Below are positions 1 to 12,258 of a DNA stretch of 64,000 nucleotides, one piece after another. The position numbers and the translations under genes are program-made. The first letter of the stretch is position 1. Every line of letters starts with the position of its first letter. Source of the DNA: Gonatopus flavifemur (lineage: Eukaryota; Arthropoda; Insecta; Hymenoptera; Dryinidae); NCBI GenBank assembly GCA_018340375.1, contig JAFFJZ010000003.1, positions 50,809,006 to 50,873,005 of the forward strand. The letters run 5' to 3'. The notes beneath the pieces were generated by a model, which worked only from the letters and a program-made list of their open reading frames with translations, made no database searches and was not told the origin of the DNA.

Positions 1-3000
1 ACGTTGGGAAACAGCAGAATCTCGGATGTGAACTCTCATATCTCCACTCGGCAACATTCGTTTTCCTCCTGATTGATTCCGAACGCCGGAGAGACCACCG
101 GAGAAGACGCAGGAATGAATCTGTTAGGGATCGCGCTTTAGAACATTGTTCATTTAAGAATTCACGGTGGGAAACAGCGGAATCTTGGATAAAACTGTTA
201 TATCTCCTTTCGGCAACATTCGCTCTTTTCTAATCGATTCCAACTGACGGAGAGGACGCCGCAGAAGAAGCAGGAATGAATTCTGAGAGGAATCGCGGTT
301 TATAACATTGTTTATTCAACAATTTACGGTGGGAAACAGCAGAATCTTGGAGAAAACTGTTATATCTCCACTCGGCAACATTCGTTTCCCTTCTAATTGA
401 TTCCAAACGACGTTGAGAACACTGGAGAAGACGAAGGGATGAATTCTGTGAGGGATCGCGGTTTATAACATTGTGTATTGACCAATTTACGTTGGGAAAC
501 AGCAGAATCTTGGATGTAAACTGTTATATCTCTACTCGGCAACATTCGTTTTCCTCCTGATTGATTCCGAACGACGGAGAGACCACCGGAGAAGACGCAG
601 GAATGAATCTGTTAGGGATCGCGCTTTATAACATTGTTCATTTAAGAATTCACGGTGGGAAACAGCGGAATCTTGGATGAAACTGTTATATCTCCACTCG
701 GCAACATTCTCTCTTTTTCTAATAGATTCCAAATGACGGAGAGAACGCCGCAGAAGAAGCAGGAATGAATTCTGTGAGGGATCGCGGTTTATACCATTGT
801 TTATTCAACAATTTACGGTGGGGAACAGCGGAATCTTGGATGAAACTGTTATATCTCCACTCGGCAATATTCGTTCTCCTTCTGATTGGATCCAAACGAC
901 GGAAAGAACACCGGAGAAGATGCAGGGATGAATTCTGTGAGGGATCGCGGTTTATAACATCGTTTATTCAACAGTGTACGGTGGGAAACCGCGGAATCTT
1001 GGATAAAACTGTTATATCTCTACTCGGCAACATTCGTTCTCTTCCTGATTGATTTCGAACGACGGAGAGAACGCCGGAGAAGAAGCAGGAATGAATTCTG
1101 TGAGGGATCGCGGTTTATACCATTGTTTATTCAACAATTTACGGTGGGGAACAGCGGAATCTTGGATGAAACTGTTATATCTCCACTCGGCAATATTCGT
1201 TCTCCTTCTGATTGGATCCAAACGACGGAAAGAACACCGGAGAAGATGCAGGGATGAATTCTGTGAGGGATCGCGGTTTATAACATCGTTTATTCAACAG
1301 TGTACGGTGGGAAACAGCGGAATCTTGGATAAAACTGTTATATCTCCACTCGGCAACATTCGTTTCCCTTCTAATTGATTCCAAACGACGTAGAGAACGC
1401 CGGAGAAGACGCAGGAATGGATTCTGTGAGGGATCGCGGTTTATACCATTGTTTATTCAACAATTTACGGTGGGGAACAGCGGAATCTTGGATACAACTG
1501 TTATATCTCCACTCGGCAATATTCGTTCTCCTTCTGATTGGATCCAAACGACGGAAAGAACACCGGAGAAGACGCAGGAATGAATCTGTTAGGGATCGCG
1601 CTCTATAACATTGTTCATTTGATAATTTACGGTGGGAAACTGCAGAATCTTGAATAAAACTGTTATATCTGCACTCGGCAACATTCGTTCTTTTCTAATC
1701 GATTCCAACTGACGGAGAGGACGCCGCAGAAGAAGCAGGAATGAATTCTGAGAGGAATCGTGGTTTATAACATTGTTTATTCAACAATTTACGGTGGGAA
1801 ACAGCAGAATCTTGGAGAAAACTGTTATATCTCCACTCGGCAACATTCGTTTCCCTTCTGATTGATTCCAAACGACGTAGAGAACGTCGGAGAAGAAGCA
1901 GGAATGAATTCTGTGAGGGATCGCGGTTTATACCATTGTTTATTCAACAATTTACGGTGGGAAACAGCGGAATCTTGGATAAAACTGTTATATCTCCACT
2001 CAGCAACATTCGTTTCGCTTCTAATTGATTCCGAACGACGGAGAGACCACCGGAGAAGACGCAGGAATGAATCTGTTGGGGATCGCGCTTTATAACATTG
2101 TTCATTTAATAATTTACGGTGGGAAACAGCAGAATCTTGGATAAAACTGTTATATCTCCACTCGGCAACATTCGTTCTCTTTCTAATTGATTCCAAATGA
2201 CGGAGAGAACGCCGGAGAAGAAGCAGGAATGACTTCTGTGAGGGATCGCGGTTTATAACATTGTTTATTCAACAATTTACAGTGGGAAACAGCAGAATCT
2301 TGGATAAAACTGTTATATCTCCACTCAGCAACATTCGTTTCCCTTCTAATTGATTCCAAACGACGTAGAGAACGCCGGAGAAGAAGCAGGAATGAATTCT
2401 GTGAGGGATCGCGGTTTATACCATTGTTTATTCAACAATTTACGGTGGGGAACAGCGGAATCTTGGATAAAACTGTTATATCTCCACTCGGCAATATTCG
2501 TTCTTCTTCTGATTGGATCCAAACGACGGAGAGAACACCGGAGAAGATGCAGGGATGAATTCTGTGAGGGATCGCGGTTTTTAAAATCGTTTATTCAACA
2601 GTGTACGGTGGGAAACAGCGGAATCTTGGATAAAACTGTCATATCTCTACTCGGCAACATTCGTTCTCTCCCTGATTGATTCCGAACGACGGAGAGACCA
2701 CCGGAGAAGACGCAGGAATGAATTCTGTTAGGGATCGCGCTTTGTAACATTGTTCATTCAACAATTCACGGTGGGAAACAGCAGAATCTTGGATGAAACT
2801 GTTATATCTCCACTCGGCAACATTCGTTTCCCTTCTAATTGATTTCAAACGACGTAGAGAACACTGGAGAAGACAAAGGGATGAATTCTGTGAGAGATCG
2901 CGGTTTATAACATTGTTTATTCAACAATTTACGGTGGGAAACAGCAGAATCTTGGATGTAAACTGTTATATCTCTACTCGGCAACATTCGTTTTCCTCCT

Positions 3001-6000
3001 GATTGATTCCGAACGACGGAGAGACCACCGGAGAAGACGCAGGAATGAATCTGTTAGGGATCGCGCTTTATAACATTGTTCATTTGAGAATTCACGGTGG
3101 GAAACAGCGGAATCTTGGATGAAACTGTTATATCTCCACTCGGCAACATTCTCTCTTTTTCTAATAGATTCCAAATGACGGAGAGAACGCCGCAGAAGAA
3201 GCAGGAATGAATTCTGTGAGGGATCGCGGTTTATACCATTGTTTATCCAACAATTTACGGTGGGGAACAGCGGAATCTTGGATGAAACTGTTATATCTCC
3301 ACTCGGCAATATTCGTTCTCCTTCTGATTGGATCCAAACGACGGAAAGAACACCGGAGAAGATGCAGGGATGAATTCTGTGAGGGATCGCGGTTTATAAC
3401 ATCGTTTATTCAACAGTGTACGGTGGGAAACCGCGGAATCTTGGATAAAACTGTTATATCTCTACTCGGCAACATTCGTTCTCTTCCTGATTGATTTCGA
3501 ACGACGGAGAGAACGCCGGAGAAGAAGCAGGAATGAATTCTGTGAGGGATCGCGGTTTATACCATTGTTTATTCAACAATTTACGGTGGGGAACAGCGGA
3601 ATCTTGGATGAAACTGTTATATCTCCACTCGGCAATATTCGTTCTCCTTCTGATTGGATCCAAACGACGGAAAGAACACCGGAGAAGATGCAGGGATGAA
3701 TTCTGTGAGGGATCGCGGTTTATAACATCGTTTATTCAACAGTGTACGGTGGGAAACAGCGGAATCTTGGATAAAACTGTTATATCTCTACTCGGCAACA
3801 TTCGTTCTCTTCCTGATTGATTTCGAACGACGGAGAGAACGCCGGAGAAGAAGCAGGAATGAATTCTGTGAGGGATCGCGGTTTATACCATTGTTTATTC
3901 AACAATTTACGGTGGGGAACAGCGGAATCTTGGATGAAACTGTTATATCTCCACTCGGCAATATTCGTTCTCCTTCTGATTGGATCCAAACGACGGAAAG
4001 AACACCGGAGAAGACGCAGGAATGAATCTGTTAGGGATCGCGCTCTATAACATTGTTCATTTGATAATTTACGGTGGGAAACTGCAGAATCTTGAAGAAA
4101 ACTGTTATATCTGCATTCGGCAACATTCGTTCTCTTTCTAATTGATTCCAAATGACGGAGAGAACGCCGGAGAAGAAGCAGGAATGAATTCTGTGAGGGA
4201 TCGCGGTTTATAACATTGTGTATTGACCAATTTACGTTGGGAAACAGCAGAATCTTGGATGTGAACTCTCATATCTCCACTCGGCAACATTGGTTTTCCT
4301 TCTAATTGATTCCAAACAACGGAGAGAACGCCGGAGAAGACAAAGGGATGAATTCTGTGAGAGATCGCGGTTTATAACATTGTTTATTCAACAATTTACG
4401 GTGGGAAACAGCAGAATCTTGGATGTGAACTGTTATATCTCTACTCGGCAACATTCGTTTTCCTCCTGATTGATTCCGAACGACGGAGAGACCACCGGAG
4501 AAGACGCAGGAATGAATCTGTTAGGGATCGCGCTTTATAACATTGTTCATTTAAGAATTCACGGTGGGAAACAGCGGAATCTTGGATGAAACTGTTATAT
4601 CTCCACTCGGCAACATTCTCTCTTTTTCTAATAGATTCCAAATGACGGAGAGAACGCCGCAGAAGAAGCAGGAATGAATTCTGTGAGGGATCGCGGTTTA
4701 TACCATTGTTTATTCAACAATTTACGGTGGGGAACAGCGGAATCTTGGATGAAACTGTTATATCTCCACTCGGCAATATTCGTTCTCCTTCTGATTGGAT
4801 CCAAACGACGGAAAGAACACCGGAGAAGATGCAGGGATGAATTCTGTGAGGGATCGCGGTTTATAACATCGTTTATTCAACAGTGTACGGTGGGAAACAG
4901 CGGAATCTTGGATAAAACTGTTATATCTCTACTCGGCAACATTCGTTCTCTTCCTGATTGATTTCGAACGACGGAGAGAACGCCGGAGAAGAAGCAGGAA
5001 TGAATTCTGTGAGGGATCGCGGTTTATACCATTGTTTATTCAACAATTTACGGTGGGGAACAGCGGAATCTTGGATGAAACTGTTATATCTCCACTCGGC
5101 AATATTCGTTCTCCTTCTGATTGGATCCAAACGACGGAAAGAACACCGGAGAAGACGCAGGATTGAATCTGTTAGGGATCGCGCTCTATAACATTGTTCA
5201 TTTGATAATTTACGGTGGGAAACTGCAGAATCTTGAATAAAACTGTTATATCTGCACTCGGCAACATTCGTTCTCTTTCTAATTGATTCCAAATGACGGA
5301 GAGAACGCCGGAGAAGAAGCAGGAATGAATTCTGTGAGGGATCGCGGTTTAAAACATTGATTATTCAACAATTTACGGTGGGAAACAGCAGAATCTTGGA
5401 TAAAACTGTTATATCTCCACTCAGCAACATTCGTTTCCCTTCTAATTGATTCCAAACGACGTAGAGAACGCCGGAGAAGAAGCAGGAATGAATTCTGTGA
5501 GGGATCGCGGTTTATACCATTGTTTATTCAACAATTTACGGTGGGGAACAGCGGAATCTTGGATGAAACTGTTATATCTCCACTCGGCAATATTCGTTCT
5601 CCTTCTGATTGGATCCAAACGACGGAAAGAACACCGGAGAAGATGCAGGGATGAATTCTGTTAGGTATCGCGCTTTATAACATTGTTCATTTAAGAATTC
5701 ACGGTGGGAAACAGCGGAATCTTGGATAAAACTGTTATATCTCCTTTCGGCAACATTCGTTCTTTTCTAATCGATTCCAACTGACGGAGAGGACGCCGCA
5801 GAAGAAGCAGGAATGAATTCTGAGAGGAATCGCGGTTCATAACATTGTTTATTCAACAATTTACGGTGGGAAACAGCAGAATCTTGGAGAAAACTGTTAT
5901 ATCTCCACTCGGCAACATTCGTTTCCCTTCTGATTGATTCCAAACGACGTAGAGAACGTCGGAGAAGAAGCAGGAATGAATTCTGTGAGGGATCGCGGTT

Positions 6001-9000
6001 TATACCATTGTTTATTCAACAATTTACGGTGGGAAACAGCGGAATCTTGGATAAAACTGTTATATCTCCACTCAGCAACATTCGTTTCGCTTCTAATTGA
6101 TTCCGAACGACGGAGAGACCACCGGAGAAGACGCAGGAATGAATCTGTTGGGGATCGCGCTTTATAACATTGTTCATTTAATAATTTACGGTGGGAAACA
6201 GCAGAATCTTGGATAAAACTGTTATATCTCCACTCGGCAACATTCGTTCTCTTTCTAATTGATTCCAAATGACGGAGAGAACGCCGGAGAAGAAGCAGGA
6301 ATGACTTCTGTGAGGGATCGCGGTTTATAACATTGTTTATTCAACAATTTACAGTGGGAAACAGCAGAATCTTGGATAAAACTGTTATATCTCCACTCAG
6401 CAACATTCGTTTCCCTTCTAATTGATTCCAAACGACGTAGAGAACGCCGGAGAAGAAGCAGGAATGAATTCTGTGAGGGATCGCGGTTTATACCATTGTT
6501 TATTCAACAATTTACGGTGGGAAACAGCGGAATCTTGGATAAAACTGTTATATCTCCTTTCGGCAACATTCGTTCTTTTCTAATCGATTCCAACTGACGG
6601 AGAGGACGCCGCAGAAGAAGCAGGAATGAATTCTGAGAGGAATCGCGGTTCATAACATTGTTTATTCAACAATTTACGGTGGGAAACAGCAGAATCTTGG
6701 AGAAAACTGTTATATCTCCACTCGGCAACATTCGTTTCCCTTCTGATTGATTCCAAACGACGTAGAGAACGTCGGAGAAGAAGCAGGAATAAATTCTGTG
6801 AGGGATCGCGGTTTATACCATTGTTTATTCAACAATTTACGGTGGGGAACAGCGGAATCTTGGATGAAACTGTTATATCTCCACTCGGCAATATTCGTTC
6901 TCCTTCTGATTGGATCCAAACGACGGAAAGAACACCGGAGAAGACGCAGGATTGAATCTGTTAGGGATCGCGCTCTATAACATTGTTCATTTGATAATTT
7001 ACGGTGGGAAACTGCAGAATCTTGAATCAAACTGTTATATCTGCACTCGGCAACATTCGTTCTCTTTCTAATTGATTCCAAATGACGGAGAGAACGCCGG
7101 AGAAGAAGCAGGAATGAATTCTGTGAGGGATCGCGGTTTAAAACATTGATTATTCAACAATTTACGGTGGGAAACAGCAGAATCTTGGATAAAACTGTTA
7201 TATCTCCACTCAGCAACATTCGTTTCCCTTCTAATTGATTCCAAACGACGTAGAGAACGCCGGAGAAGAAGCAGGAATGAATTCTGTGAGGGATCGCGGT
7301 TTATACCATTGTTTATTCAACAATTTACGGTGGGAAACAGCGGAATCTTGGATAAAACTGTTATATCTCCACTCAGCAACATTCGTTTCGCTTCTAATTG
7401 ATTCCGAACGACGGAGAGACCACCGGAGAAGACGCAGGAATGAATCTGTTGGGGATCGCGCTTTATAACATTGTTCATTTAATAATTTACGGTGGGAAAC
7501 AGCAGAATCTTGGATAAAACTGTTATATCTCCACTCGGCAACATTCGTTCTCTTTCTAATTGATTCCAAATGACGGAGAGAACGCCGGAGAAGAAGCAGG
7601 AATGACTTCTGTGAGGGATCGCGGTTTATAACATTGTTTATTCAACAATTTACAGTGGGAAACAGCAGAATCTTGGATAAAACTGTTATATCTCCACTCA
7701 GCAACATTCGTTTCCCTTCTAATTGATTCCAAACGACGTAGAGAACGCCGGAGAAGAAGCAGGAATGAATTCTGTGAGGGATCGCGGTTTATACCATTGT
7801 TTATTCAACAATTTACGGTGGGGAACAGCGGAATCTTGGATAAAACTGTTATATCTCCACTCGGCAATATTCGTTCTTCTTCTGATTGGATCCAAACGAC
7901 GGAGAGAACACCGGAGAAGATGCAGGGATGAATTCTGTGAGGGATCGCGGTTTTTAAAATCGTTTATTCAACAGTGTACGGTGGGAAACAGCGGAATCTT
8001 GGATAAAACTGTCATATCTCTACTCGGCAACATTCGTTCTCTCCCTGATTGATTCCGAACGACGGAGAGACCACCGGAGAAGACGCAGGAATGAATTCTG
8101 TTAGGGATCGCGCTTTGTAACATTGTTCATTCAACAATTCACGGTGGGAAACAGCAGAATCTTGGATGAAACTGTTATATCTCCACTCGGCAACATTCGT
8201 TTCCCTTCTAATTGATTTCAAACGACGTAGAGAACACTGGAGAAGACGAAGGAATGAATTCTGTGAGGGATCGCGGTTTATAACATTGTGTATTCAACAA
8301 TTTACGTTGGGAAACAGCAGGATCTTGGATAAAACTGTTATATCTCTACTCGGCAACATTCGTTCTCTTCCTGATTGATTTCGAACGACGGAGAGAACGC
8401 CGGAGAAGAAGCAGGAATGAATTCTGTGAGGGATCGCGGTTTATACCATTGTTTATTCAACAATTTACGGTGGGAAACAGCAGAATCTTGGATGAAACTG
8501 TTATATCTCCACTCGGCAACATTCGTTTCCCTTCTAATTGATTCCAAACGACGTAGAGAACGCCGGAGAAGAGGCAGGAATGAATCCTGTGAGGGATCGC
8601 GCTTTATAACATTGTTTATCCAACAATTTACGTTGAGAAACTGCAGATCCTTGGATAAAACTGTTATATCTCCATTCGGCAACATTCGTTCTTCTCCCAA
8701 GTAATTCTCAACGACGTAGAGAATACCGGAGAAGATGCAGGAATGAATCCAGAGGGGGTTCGCGGTTTATAACATTGTTGGTTCAACAATTTACGGTGGG
8801 GAACAGAAGAATCTTGCATAAAACTGTTATATCTCTACTCAGCAACATTCGTTTTCCTCCTGATTGATTCCGAACGACGAGGAGACCACCGGAGAAGACG
8901 CAGGAATGAATTCTGTTAGGGATCGCGCTTTATCACATTGTTCATTCAACAATTCACGGTGGGAAACAGTATACTCTTGGATAAAACAGTTATATCCCCA

Positions 9001-9147
9001 CTCGGCAACATTCGTTGCCCTTCTAATTGATTCCAAACGACGTAGAGAACACTGGAGAAGACGAAGGAATGAATTCTGTCAGGGATCGCGGTTTATAACA
9101 TTGTGTATTCAACAATTTACGTTGGGAAACAGCAGAATCTTGGATGT
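1..9147. repeat. Satellite array, about 163-bp unit, left block
   Basis: Tandem units recur every 162-163 bp, about 56 in this block. Easy anchors in each unit are 'cggcaacattcg', 'ggtgggaaacagc' and 'agggatcgcg'. Units differ by point changes and fall into variants that recur at multiples of the unit, so the array has been rearranged in multi-unit blocks. For example, 532-1378 recurs 2442 bp downstream (15 units), 1825-2196 recurs 4072 bp downstream (25 units) and 2350-2848 recurs 5373 bp downstream (33 units). Both strands are open over long stretches because the unit has few stops and its length is not a multiple of three. I read these ORFs as non-coding. The block ends exactly at the LTR of the inserted retroelement. 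Confidence 0.97.
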
Positions 9148-10213
9148 TGTAACATCTTCGTTACATTCTCATAACTTTGTTTCTTTCATATATGCTACGT
9201 GCACATATACGTATAAATATTATATATACATGTAACATTCTTATTACATTTTCACAATGTTTTTTTCTCTTTCTCATTCATGAAAATATTACCTATCTTT
9301 AATTAGAGTTATGTGCCGTATATGTATTGTGCGTATGTATATATATGTATATGCACATATCTATGCACTATCTTAATCAGAAATATAATAATTGATGAAC
9401 CTTTTTAATACGTATATGTATCCATGGGACATTCTTGAAAGGAAAAATACTATTTTCAGATCACCCGTTATGTGCATAAACACTTCAAATTTAGTAAACA
9501 TATGGGTGACAGTTTCAGAAGGAAACTCCTTCGCACAAGGGAAAAACCACTCATAAAAAATTATGACGAGAACAAAGGTCTGTGTTGTTTCGCTACCTAA
9601 CTGCAACGCGAACCGACACACACCTTAACCCTATGTAGAAAAAACGTGGCCTACGTGCATTTTCAAGAATGACCATTGGTACAAATATAGTTTTTTTTTT
9701 TTTTTAAATATACTTATTTTATTCAAATGATTAGAAGACATACATGCATGTCTATTAGATGTCATCTACAATCAATGTTTGAAATTAGGAAATATTATCA
9801 AAGCATATTAAAACTTTACATTTTATACTAGAGAGATTTAATTGGTCAGTTAAATAATCTTATAAATTCGGATTTCAATTCAAACATTGACTGTAGTTCT
9901 TTCATATGACCAACCAAAATCACTGACCTTTTTAAACATTCTGTCAATTATAGACATTATCAACCCTTTTTTCTCTATACTTCGACAATATTATAAGACT
10001 AGAATTATTACAATAAACAATCAGACGAACTACAAGAATATTGGTTAAGTTTAATATTTTCAATTTCAATATTGTATTTCTTCTACATCTTTGAAAAATC
10101 ATGCGTAAGAAGGTACGTGTGAAAAAAATGCTGAAGTGCAAAGAAAGAAAGGAAATCTATTTCTTTCTTTCTCAAGTAATAGAACTCCCACTTTAGGTCC
10201 ACTGTCAGAATAG

Positions 10214-10253
10214 TATATAAGGACCAGAATGCATGACCCCTGACACATTCAGT
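10214..10253 (+). promoter_or_regulatory. LTR core promoter: TATA box and initiator
   Basis: TATATAA lies at 10214-10220. The arthropod initiator-like TCAGT is at 10249-10253, with its A at 10251 as likely +1. The spacing is slightly longer than the usual 30 bp. Two ATGs at about 10230 and 10234 fall upstream of this start and would not be in the RNA. The same block is present in the 3' LTR. Confidence 0.6.
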
Positions 10254-10337
10254 TTTCAAAGTCAAAACCAAACTATTCTTTCTTCAAACATCCAATTTAA
10301 GACTAAAATCAGCTAACTTCGACCAACACTTCTACCA

Positions 10338-11554
10338 GTAAGTATTACTAACCCCAATTCGTGACATCAAAGATCCTGCCTTCCTTATCGAAATACTGTG
10401 CATAGCCACTATATTTCAACCTCCTTTGGGATAATGTGCATAGTCGCTAATCCCAATTCATTTCCCAATTTCTCTTGGTTCTTGTAGAGATACTGTGCTC
10501 AGTCGCTATATCTCTATTCCTCTTTAGAGATCATGTGCAACAGCCACTAGTCTCTAAAATCCCTAACCAGTCTCTAAACAACTCTAATTTTTCAATTCGA
10601 GATAATGTGCTACAGTCACTAATCTCTAAAACTTTTTCTAATTCTTTCTAATTCTAATTTTTCAATTCGAGATAATGTGCATAGCCACTATATCTCGAAT
10701 CTTTCTTTAATTCATTTTTCCACTCTATAGAGATGATGTGCATAGCCACTAATCTCTAAAACTTTTTCTAATTCTTTCTAATCCATTCTAATTTTTCAAT
10801 TCGAGATAATGTGCATAGCCACTATATCTCGAATCTTTCTTTAATTCATTTTTCCACTCTATAGAGATGATGTGCATAGCCACTAATCTCTAAAACTTTT
10901 TCTAATTCTTTCTAATCCATTCTAATTTTTCAATTCGAGACAATGTGCATAGCCACTATATCTCGAATCTTTCTTTAATTCATTTTTCCACTCTATAGAG
11001 ATGATGTGCATAGCCACTAATCTCTAAAACTTTTTCTAATTCTTTCTAATCCATTCTAATTTTTCAATTCGAGATAATGTGCATAGCCACTATATCTCGA
11101 AACCTTCTTTAATTCATTTTTCCACTCTATAGAGATGATGTGCAATAGCCACTAATCTCTAAAAATTTACTAATCCTTTCTAATCCATTCTAATTTTTCA
11201 ATTCGAGATAATGTGCATAGCCACTATATCTCGAATCTTTCTTTAATTCATTTTTCCACTCTATAGAGATGATGTGCAATAGCCACTAATCTCTAAAACT
11301 TTTTCTAATCTCTCCTAATCCATTCTAATTTTTCAATTCGAGATAATGTGCATAGCCACTATATCTCAATTTCTTTTAGAGACATGACATCCTATGTATC
11401 CTCACCCGAAAACCTAATCCTTTGTCTTTGACATCCGAATAAACCACTAGTTTACTAACCATCATTGTTTAGAAAATACCCCTTTTTTTTTATTTACCAT
11501 CACCGTGTGGTTATCAATTAAACCTTCATTCCAAATTTCCGAATTTGCTTTCAG
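10338..11554 (+). other. Candidate intron inside the LTR (GTAAGT ... TTTGCTTTCAG)
   Basis: The donor CCA|GTAAGT is at 10338 and the acceptor TTTGCTTTCAG ends at 11554, with a TTACTAAC branch-like motif near 11451-11458 and a T-rich stretch between. Removing it joins the last exon base A (10337) to TG (11555-11556). This makes an AUG in frame with the ORF that follows. The exon from 10251 to 10337 contains no ATG, so that junction AUG would be the first in the message. The intron holds the complete 16-hairpin array. The same donor could also serve the acceptors at 22263, 23257 and 24285. Splicing is inferred from sequence only. Confidence 0.6.
10390..11371 (+). repeat. Array of 16 hairpins with constant loop and covarying stems
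   Basis: Each hairpin has a loop close to TGTGCATAGCCACTA flanked by complementary arms. Arms differ between copies yet stay paired: GAAATA/TATTTC (10390-10417), TTGGGAT/ATCCCAA (10426-10456), TAGAGATA/TATCTCTA (10485-10516), TTTAGAGA/TCTCTAAA (10522-10558), then alternating ATTCGAGATA/TATCTCGAAT and TAGAGAT/ATCTCTA types. From 10669 on, the alternating pair repeats every 134 bp (10669, 10803, 10937, 11071, 11205, 11340). The first four copies are not simple tandem duplicates. Paired changes across unlike copies argue for selection on folding of RNA or single-stranded DNA. In the 3' LTR, one copy (about 28190-28225) has several changes and pairs poorly. Confidence 0.85.
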
Positions 11555-12021
11555 TGCCGCGACCAATTATCAAAATCCTAAAGGAACTCGAAATAGAAAA
11601 GAATAGGATCCTCAGGAAACAAAAATTAATAAACACCGAGGGGAATAGATTAAGAAAAAATATCTTATATAGGACAAAAAAGGATATCGAGAGGCTCACG
11701 AGAAAATTCGAGCTCCTCTTGAAGGAACAGAAGGCAGCCCTCTCAGCCCTCCCCAGCCAACGTGTCCGAATTAATAGATCCAATCTATCGAATAAGATTG
11801 TTAAAACTTCCGATAGACCCCAGCTACCCAGGAGGTGTAGCATATGTATTGAATCTAAAAGAGAATTTTTAAGTTGCGTTAACTGTAAGGATTACGGTCG
11901 TTTGTATGCCGAACTAAGTGAGGCCGAAATAAATAAAGTTAAATTTACTGTAAATGAAAAGAAAGAAATCCTTTCGATTAAATATTTCGGTGATTCATAT
12001 AAAAATATATCGGAGTTATAA
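11555..12021 (+). CDS. LTR-encoded small zinc-binding protein, start codon made by splicing
   Basis: The frame is open from before the acceptor (11554) to the TAA at 12019-12021 and has no internal methionine codon. With the upstream exon joined, translation would begin at the junction AUG and give about 155 residues. The first two thirds are rich in Lys, Arg, Glu and Leu and look helical, probably coiled-coil. Then comes a four-cysteine pair C-x2-C ... C-x2-C (Cys98, Cys101, Cys111, Cys114, counted from the open frame start at 11545), of the treble-clef or zinc-ribbon kind, and a short charged tail. I do not recognise the family. The accessory ORF at 22269 has a similar plan. The 3' LTR copy is frameshifted. 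Role unknown; nucleic-acid binding or a regulatory function is a guess. Confidence 0.6.
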
Positions 12022-12042
12022 CCCTTTATATGTATAATTATC

Positions 12043-12052
12043 AATAAATAAA
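12043..12052 (+). terminator. LTR poly(A) signal
   Basis: Two overlapping AATAAA hexamers lie just after the LTR ORF stop. In the 3' LTR they are at about 29512-29521 and would end the element's transcripts, setting the R/U5 border at roughly 12065-12075 in this LTR. A run of A is not needed or seen. Confidence 0.6.
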
Positions 12053-12241
12053 ATTAACATTGTATTATACATTCTTGATCTTCATGAACTTAACCTACAT
12101 CTCACTTTCCATTCCTCTTAGTCCATGCATAACAAACCCTTTATTTTAGTCAGAAAGGAAATTTTATAAATTTCAATTCTGATTCATGTCAACGGAAAGG
12201 TATTTCGTACAGACGGAATCCCTGGACGTGACATAAATTTT

Positions 12242-12258
12242 TGGCGCAGTCGGTAGGA
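12242..12258 (+). other. Primer binding site, tRNA-Ser
   Basis: TGGCGCAGTCGGTAGGA is complementary to the 3' end of insect tRNA-Ser (…CCTACCGACTGCG plus CCA). It lies 8 bp after the LTR end. tRNA-Ser priming is known for the 17.6/297 branch of insect gypsy elements, which fits the family call. Confidence 0.88.

Larger units (their letters stand above)
9148..12233 (+). repeat. 5' LTR (3086 bp)
   Basis: It is repeated almost exactly at 26612-29702. It starts TGTAACATC and ends GACGTGACA, giving the usual TG...CA ends. Reading along it: U3 (9148 to about 10250), a TATA box and initiator, a short first exon, a 1.2 kb candidate intron full of hairpins, an ORF, then an AATAAA signal near 12043 followed by U5. 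Placing the start and poly(A) sites this way makes the R region about 1.8 kb, so both the hairpins and the ORF would be present at both ends of the genomic RNA. Most LTRs are 200-600 bp; one this long carrying an ORF recalls mouse mammary tumour virus in layout only. Confidence 0.93.

Noticed and set aside
1..9147. Dozens of 60-123 codon ORFs on both strands of the satellite
   Set aside because: They repeat with the unit, exist on both strands at once, and shift frame between units. They follow from a stop-poor repeat and show no protein-like constraint.
9373..10271. Minus-strand ORFs in U3 (82, 65 and 62 codons), duplicated in the 3' LTR
   Set aside because: Short, AT-rich and without motifs. 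They are duplicated only because the LTR is.
10669..11371. CRISPR-like array (regular repeats with spacers)
   Set aside because: The 134-bp units are repeated over their whole length, there are no unique spacers, and the setting is an LTR of an animal retroelement.
11526..11843. 105-codon minus-strand ORF opposite the LTR ORF
   Set aside because: It is a shadow of the plus-strand ORF, which has the splice context and the cysteine motif.
9148..12233. CENP-B-box-like or centromere motif in the satellite or LTR
   Set aside because: I looked for the TTCG...A..CGGG core and found no convincing match. Array position on the chromosome is unknown.
12242..12258. Possible tRNA gene fragment
   Set aside because: Only the 17 bases complementary to the tRNA 3' end are present, next to the LTR. 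This is a primer site, as is the tRNA-Tyr match at 60918-60935.
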